From Rhodanobacter sp. DHG33 (GTDB taxonomy: Bacteria; Pseudomonadota; Gammaproteobacteria; Xanthomonadales; Rhodanobacteraceae), in contig NZ_JACYXM010000002.1 of assembly GCF_014843005.1 (NCBI RefSeq), forward strand, positions 372,001 to 436,000: a DNA stretch of 64,000 nucleotides. Reading direction: 5' to 3'. The notes beneath the pieces are model-generated. The model did no database searches, was not told where the DNA came from, and saw nothing but the letters and a program-made list of their open reading frames with translations. Made by a program: the position numbers and the translations under genes. Below, in pieces: positions 62,175-64,000 of this stretch (position 1 is its first letter; every line of letters starts with the position of its first letter).

Positions 62175-62513
62175 ATGCTGCGCTGGGTCGCGCTCGTCCT
62201 GTTGCTGCTGCTGATCGGACTGCAGTTGAAACTGTGGTCCGCGCATGGCGGCATGCACGAGGTGGACGCCTTGCGCGTGTCCATCAAGAAGCAGACCGAC
62301 GAGAACACCCGGCTGCAGCAGCGCAACCAGGCCCTGGCCGCCGACGTGGACGACCTCAAGCACGGCGACCAGGCCGTCGAGGCGCGCGCACGCACGGAAC
62401 TGGGTCTGATCAAGGCCGGCGAAGTGTTCTACCAGGTGGACAACCAGCCCGCGGGCGCCAGCAGCACCTTGCCCTTGCCGCCGCCGGCCCGGCCCGGCGG
62501 CGGCAAGCCATGA
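62175..62513 (+). CDS. ftsB: cell division protein FtsB
   Basis: 112-residue bitopic divisome protein linking FtsL and FtsQ. One N-terminal transmembrane helix (WVALVLLLLLIGLQLKLW), then a periplasmic coiled coil (about 35-65) and the GLIKAGEVFYQV segment typical of the family. The Pro-rich tail is variable. Starts 17 bases after eno and overlaps ispD by 4 bases. Confidence 0.94.
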   Translation: MLRWVALVLLLLLIGLQLKLWSAHGGMHEVDALRVSIKKQTDENTRLQQRNQALAADVDDLKHGDQAVEARARTELGLIKAGEVFYQVDNQPAGASSTLPLPPPARPGGGKP

Positions 62514-63205
62514 GCCCGGCGCCGTTGTGGTGCGTGCTGCCCGCCGCCGGGCGCGGCGCGCGGATGGGCGCGGATCGTCCCAAGCAGTACCTGTCGCTGG
62601 GCGGCAAGCCGCTGATCGCGCATACGCTGGAACGGCTGGCCGCGCATCCCTGCATCGCGGGCCTGATGGTCGTGCTCGGCGCACAGGACGCATTCTGGCC
62701 CGGCATCGATACCTTGCACGGCAAGCCGGTGCGTACTGCACTGGGCGGCGCCGAGCGCAGCGATTCGGTACGGGCCGGTCTTGAAGCGCTGCCGCCCGAA
62801 GTGGGCGAGGCCGACTTCGTGCTGGTGCATGACGCCGCACGCCCCTGCGTGCGTGCCGCGGACATTGCGCGCTTGATCGAGCGCGCTGCGCAAGTCGACG
62901 GTGGTCTGCTCGGCGCGCCATTGCGCGACACGCTCAAGCGCGCCAGCGAGGGCGACCTCAGCCTTGCCACCGAGCCGCGCGATCAGCGCTGGCGTGCGTT
63001 CACGCCGCAGATGTTCCGTCGCGGCGAACTCGTCGCCGCGTTGCGCGCCGTATCGCGCGACAGCCGCGCGGTCAGCGACGAGGCCATGGCGATGGAGCTG
63101 GCCGGCTTCCGGCCGCTGCTGGTCGAAGGCGCCGAGGACAACATCAAGGTCACCACGGCGGCGGATCTCGCGCTCGCCGAATTCCTGCTGACGAGGACGG
63201 CATGA
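62510..63205 (+). CDS. ispD: 2-C-methyl-D-erythritol 4-phosphate cytidylyltransferase
   Basis: 231-residue enzyme of the MEP isoprenoid pathway, coupling CTP to methylerythritol phosphate. CTP-binding loop [30 protein letters not shown] and the late [20 protein letters not shown] are the family blocks. It overlaps ftsB at its start and ispF at its end (both ATGA). Confidence 0.96.
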   Translation: MSPAPLWCVLPAAGRGARMGADRPKQYLSLGGKPLIAHTLERLAAHPCIAGLMVVLGAQDAFWPGIDTLHGKPVRTALGGAERSDSVRAGLEALPPEVGEADFVLVHDAARPCVRAADIARLIERAAQVDGGLLGAPLRDTLKRASEGDLSLATEPRDQRWRAFTPQMFRRGELVAALRAVSRDSRAVSDEAMAMELAGFRPLLVEGAEDNIKVTTAADLALAEFLLTRTA

Positions 63206-63681
63206 ACATGCGCATCGGCAACGGTTTCGACGTGCACGCCTTCGGCGAAGGCAACCACGTCACCCTGGGCGGCGTGCACATCGCCCATGTGCGCGGTCTC
63301 GTCGCGCACTCCGACGGCGACGTGGTGATCCACGCGCTGTGCGACGCCATCTTCGGCGCACTCGCGATGGGCGACATCGGCAAGCATTTCCCGCCTTCCG
63401 ACGAGCGCTGGCGCAATGCCGACAGCCGCCAGTTCCTTCGCCATGCCGCATCGCTGATGGCGCTGCACGACTATGCGCTGGGCAACGCCGACATCACCGT
63501 GATCTGCGAGTCGCCCAAGATCGGCCCGCACGCGCAAGCCATGCGCGAGAATCTCGCCGCCGACCTCGGCTGCCAGCTCGATCAGATCAGCGTCAAGGCC
63601 ACCACCACCGAGAAACTCGGCTTCACCGGCCGCGAGGAAGGCATCGCTGCACAAGCTTGCGTGCTGCTCGAAAGGCGCTGA
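63202..63681 (+). CDS. ispF: 2-C-methyl-D-erythritol 2,4-cyclodiphosphate synthase
   Basis: 159-residue zinc enzyme of the MEP pathway, acting after IspD and IspE. Zinc ligands in GNGFDVHAF and [16 protein letters not shown], followed by [14 protein letters not shown] and the closing [22 protein letters not shown]. Start overlaps ispD; a second ATG two codons in is possible. No truD, which often follows, is seen before the window ends. Confidence 0.96.
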   Translation: MNMRIGNGFDVHAFGEGNHVTLGGVHIAHVRGLVAHSDGDVVIHALCDAIFGALAMGDIGKHFPPSDERWRNADSRQFLRHAASLMALHDYALGNADITVICESPKIGPHAQAMRENLAADLGCQLDQISVKATTTEKLGFTGREEGIAAQACVLLERR

Positions 63682-64000
63682 AGCGCAGGCATTTCAAAAC
63701 TCAGTTCCCAGATACGGCGAGGTGTGGCCGCGGTGCAGGACGTGTCGACGAATGTAGTTCCAACTTCCTCGACATAACTTGCTTGTAGTTCCGGCGGATT
63801 GAATAAGGCCATTTCTCTGGGTTACTTCTCTTTGGGCCAGCAAAGAGAAGTAACTCGGGCGCCGGCAGGCGACCGAAACCGCCTTGTTCCTTGCGGCAAA
63901 CATCATCAAGAAAGCCCGCAGGCGAACAAGGTGCGCAAACGTAAGGTTGCCGCGAGCACCTGCCTCTCACCCCAGCCTTCTCCAAAAGGAGAGAGGGCGC
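63682..64000. other. non-coding, repeat-like stretch at the window end
   Basis: No credible gene in 319 bases; frames on the minus strand look like by-products of repeats. It holds the 14-bp hairpin at 63821-63854 and, at the very end (63960-64000), a CTCACCCC...GGAGAGAGGGCGC pair of complementary pyrimidine/purine tracts of the kind common in intergenic regions of this order. Confidence 0.6.
63821..63854. repeat. 14-bp perfect inverted repeat
   Basis: GTTACTTCTCTTTG (63821-63834) and CAAAGAGAAGTAAC (63841-63854), loop GGCCAG. It has no T run after it. I recall similar GTTACTTCTCTTTG palindromes between genes in xanthomonads, so it is probably an interspersed repeat; that recollection needs a search. 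Confidence 0.7.

Overview
The window is high-GC gammaproteobacterial chromosome. The order of its housekeeping genes (initiator tRNA-rimP-nusA-infB-rbfA-truB-rpsO-pnp; pyrG-kdsA-eno-ftsB-ispD-ispF; sucA-sucB-lpdA), a class III phaE-phaC pair, cysJIH with a facing cysB, and many large TonB receptors and exported enzymes point to the order Xanthomonadales (Lysobacterales), most likely the Dyella/Rhodanobacter/Luteibacter/Frateuria group. This is inference from gene content. No 16S gene is present.

Layout. 1-5.7 kb: an Oar-like TonB receptor facing an S9 prolyl-oligopeptidase. 6.0-15.7 kb: the translation/RNA operon, starting with the initiator tRNA and a terminator-like rimP leader and ending with pnp. 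It is unusually rich in intergenic hairpins, including a 22-bp hairpin in the rpsO leader and two tandem copies of a two-hairpin repeat before pnp. 15.8-19.7 kb: PHA synthase (phaE with a histone-like tail, then phaC), a PspC mini-protein, mtnA and a GtrA membrane protein. 19.8-22.5 kb: gyrA with Ala at quinolone position 83. 22.9-28.1 kb: a coupled VirK/YbjX (DUF535)-FecI-FecR-TonB receptor cassette. 28.2-35.6 kb: six minus-strand genes, mostly for envelope or exported proteins (DoxX, DUF3617, phosphoesterase, Tat-type multicopper oxidase, cytosolic peroxiredoxin, PNGase A-like amidase). 35.6-37.2 kb: Hsp20 behind a sigma-32-like promoter, then a CbpA co-chaperone. 37.2-45.3 kb: a PilH-like regulator, a YhdH-type reductase, a LOG protein, a MITE-like inverted repeat and the 2-oxoglutarate dehydrogenase genes. 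45.4-47.9 kb: ribosomal oxygenase with a coupled hypothetical, and a TauE/SafE permease. 48.1-56.3 kb: assimilatory sulfate reduction (cysJ, cysI, cysH, cysB, cysG, cysK). 56.3-63.7 kb: aminopeptidase P and the pyrG-to-ispF operon. The last 300 bases are non-coding and repeat-like.

How the genes work together. CysH makes sulfite from PAPS, CysJI reduces it to sulfide with siroheme made by CysG, and CysK fixes sulfide into cysteine. An 11-base motif shared by the cysJ leader and the cysB/cysG intergenic region may be their common operator. RimP, RbfA, InfB, NusA, TruB, S15 and PNPase form the ribosome and RNA-maturation unit. FecI and FecR would tie expression of the 25.8-kb receptor to a surface signal, and DUF535 is coupled into that circuit.

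No CRISPR array, prophage, transposase or classic defence system was seen. The most unusual material is regulatory RNA and repeat structure, the PhaE tail, the DUF535-FecIR cassette and the PNGase A/peroxiredoxin/multicopper oxidase cluster.
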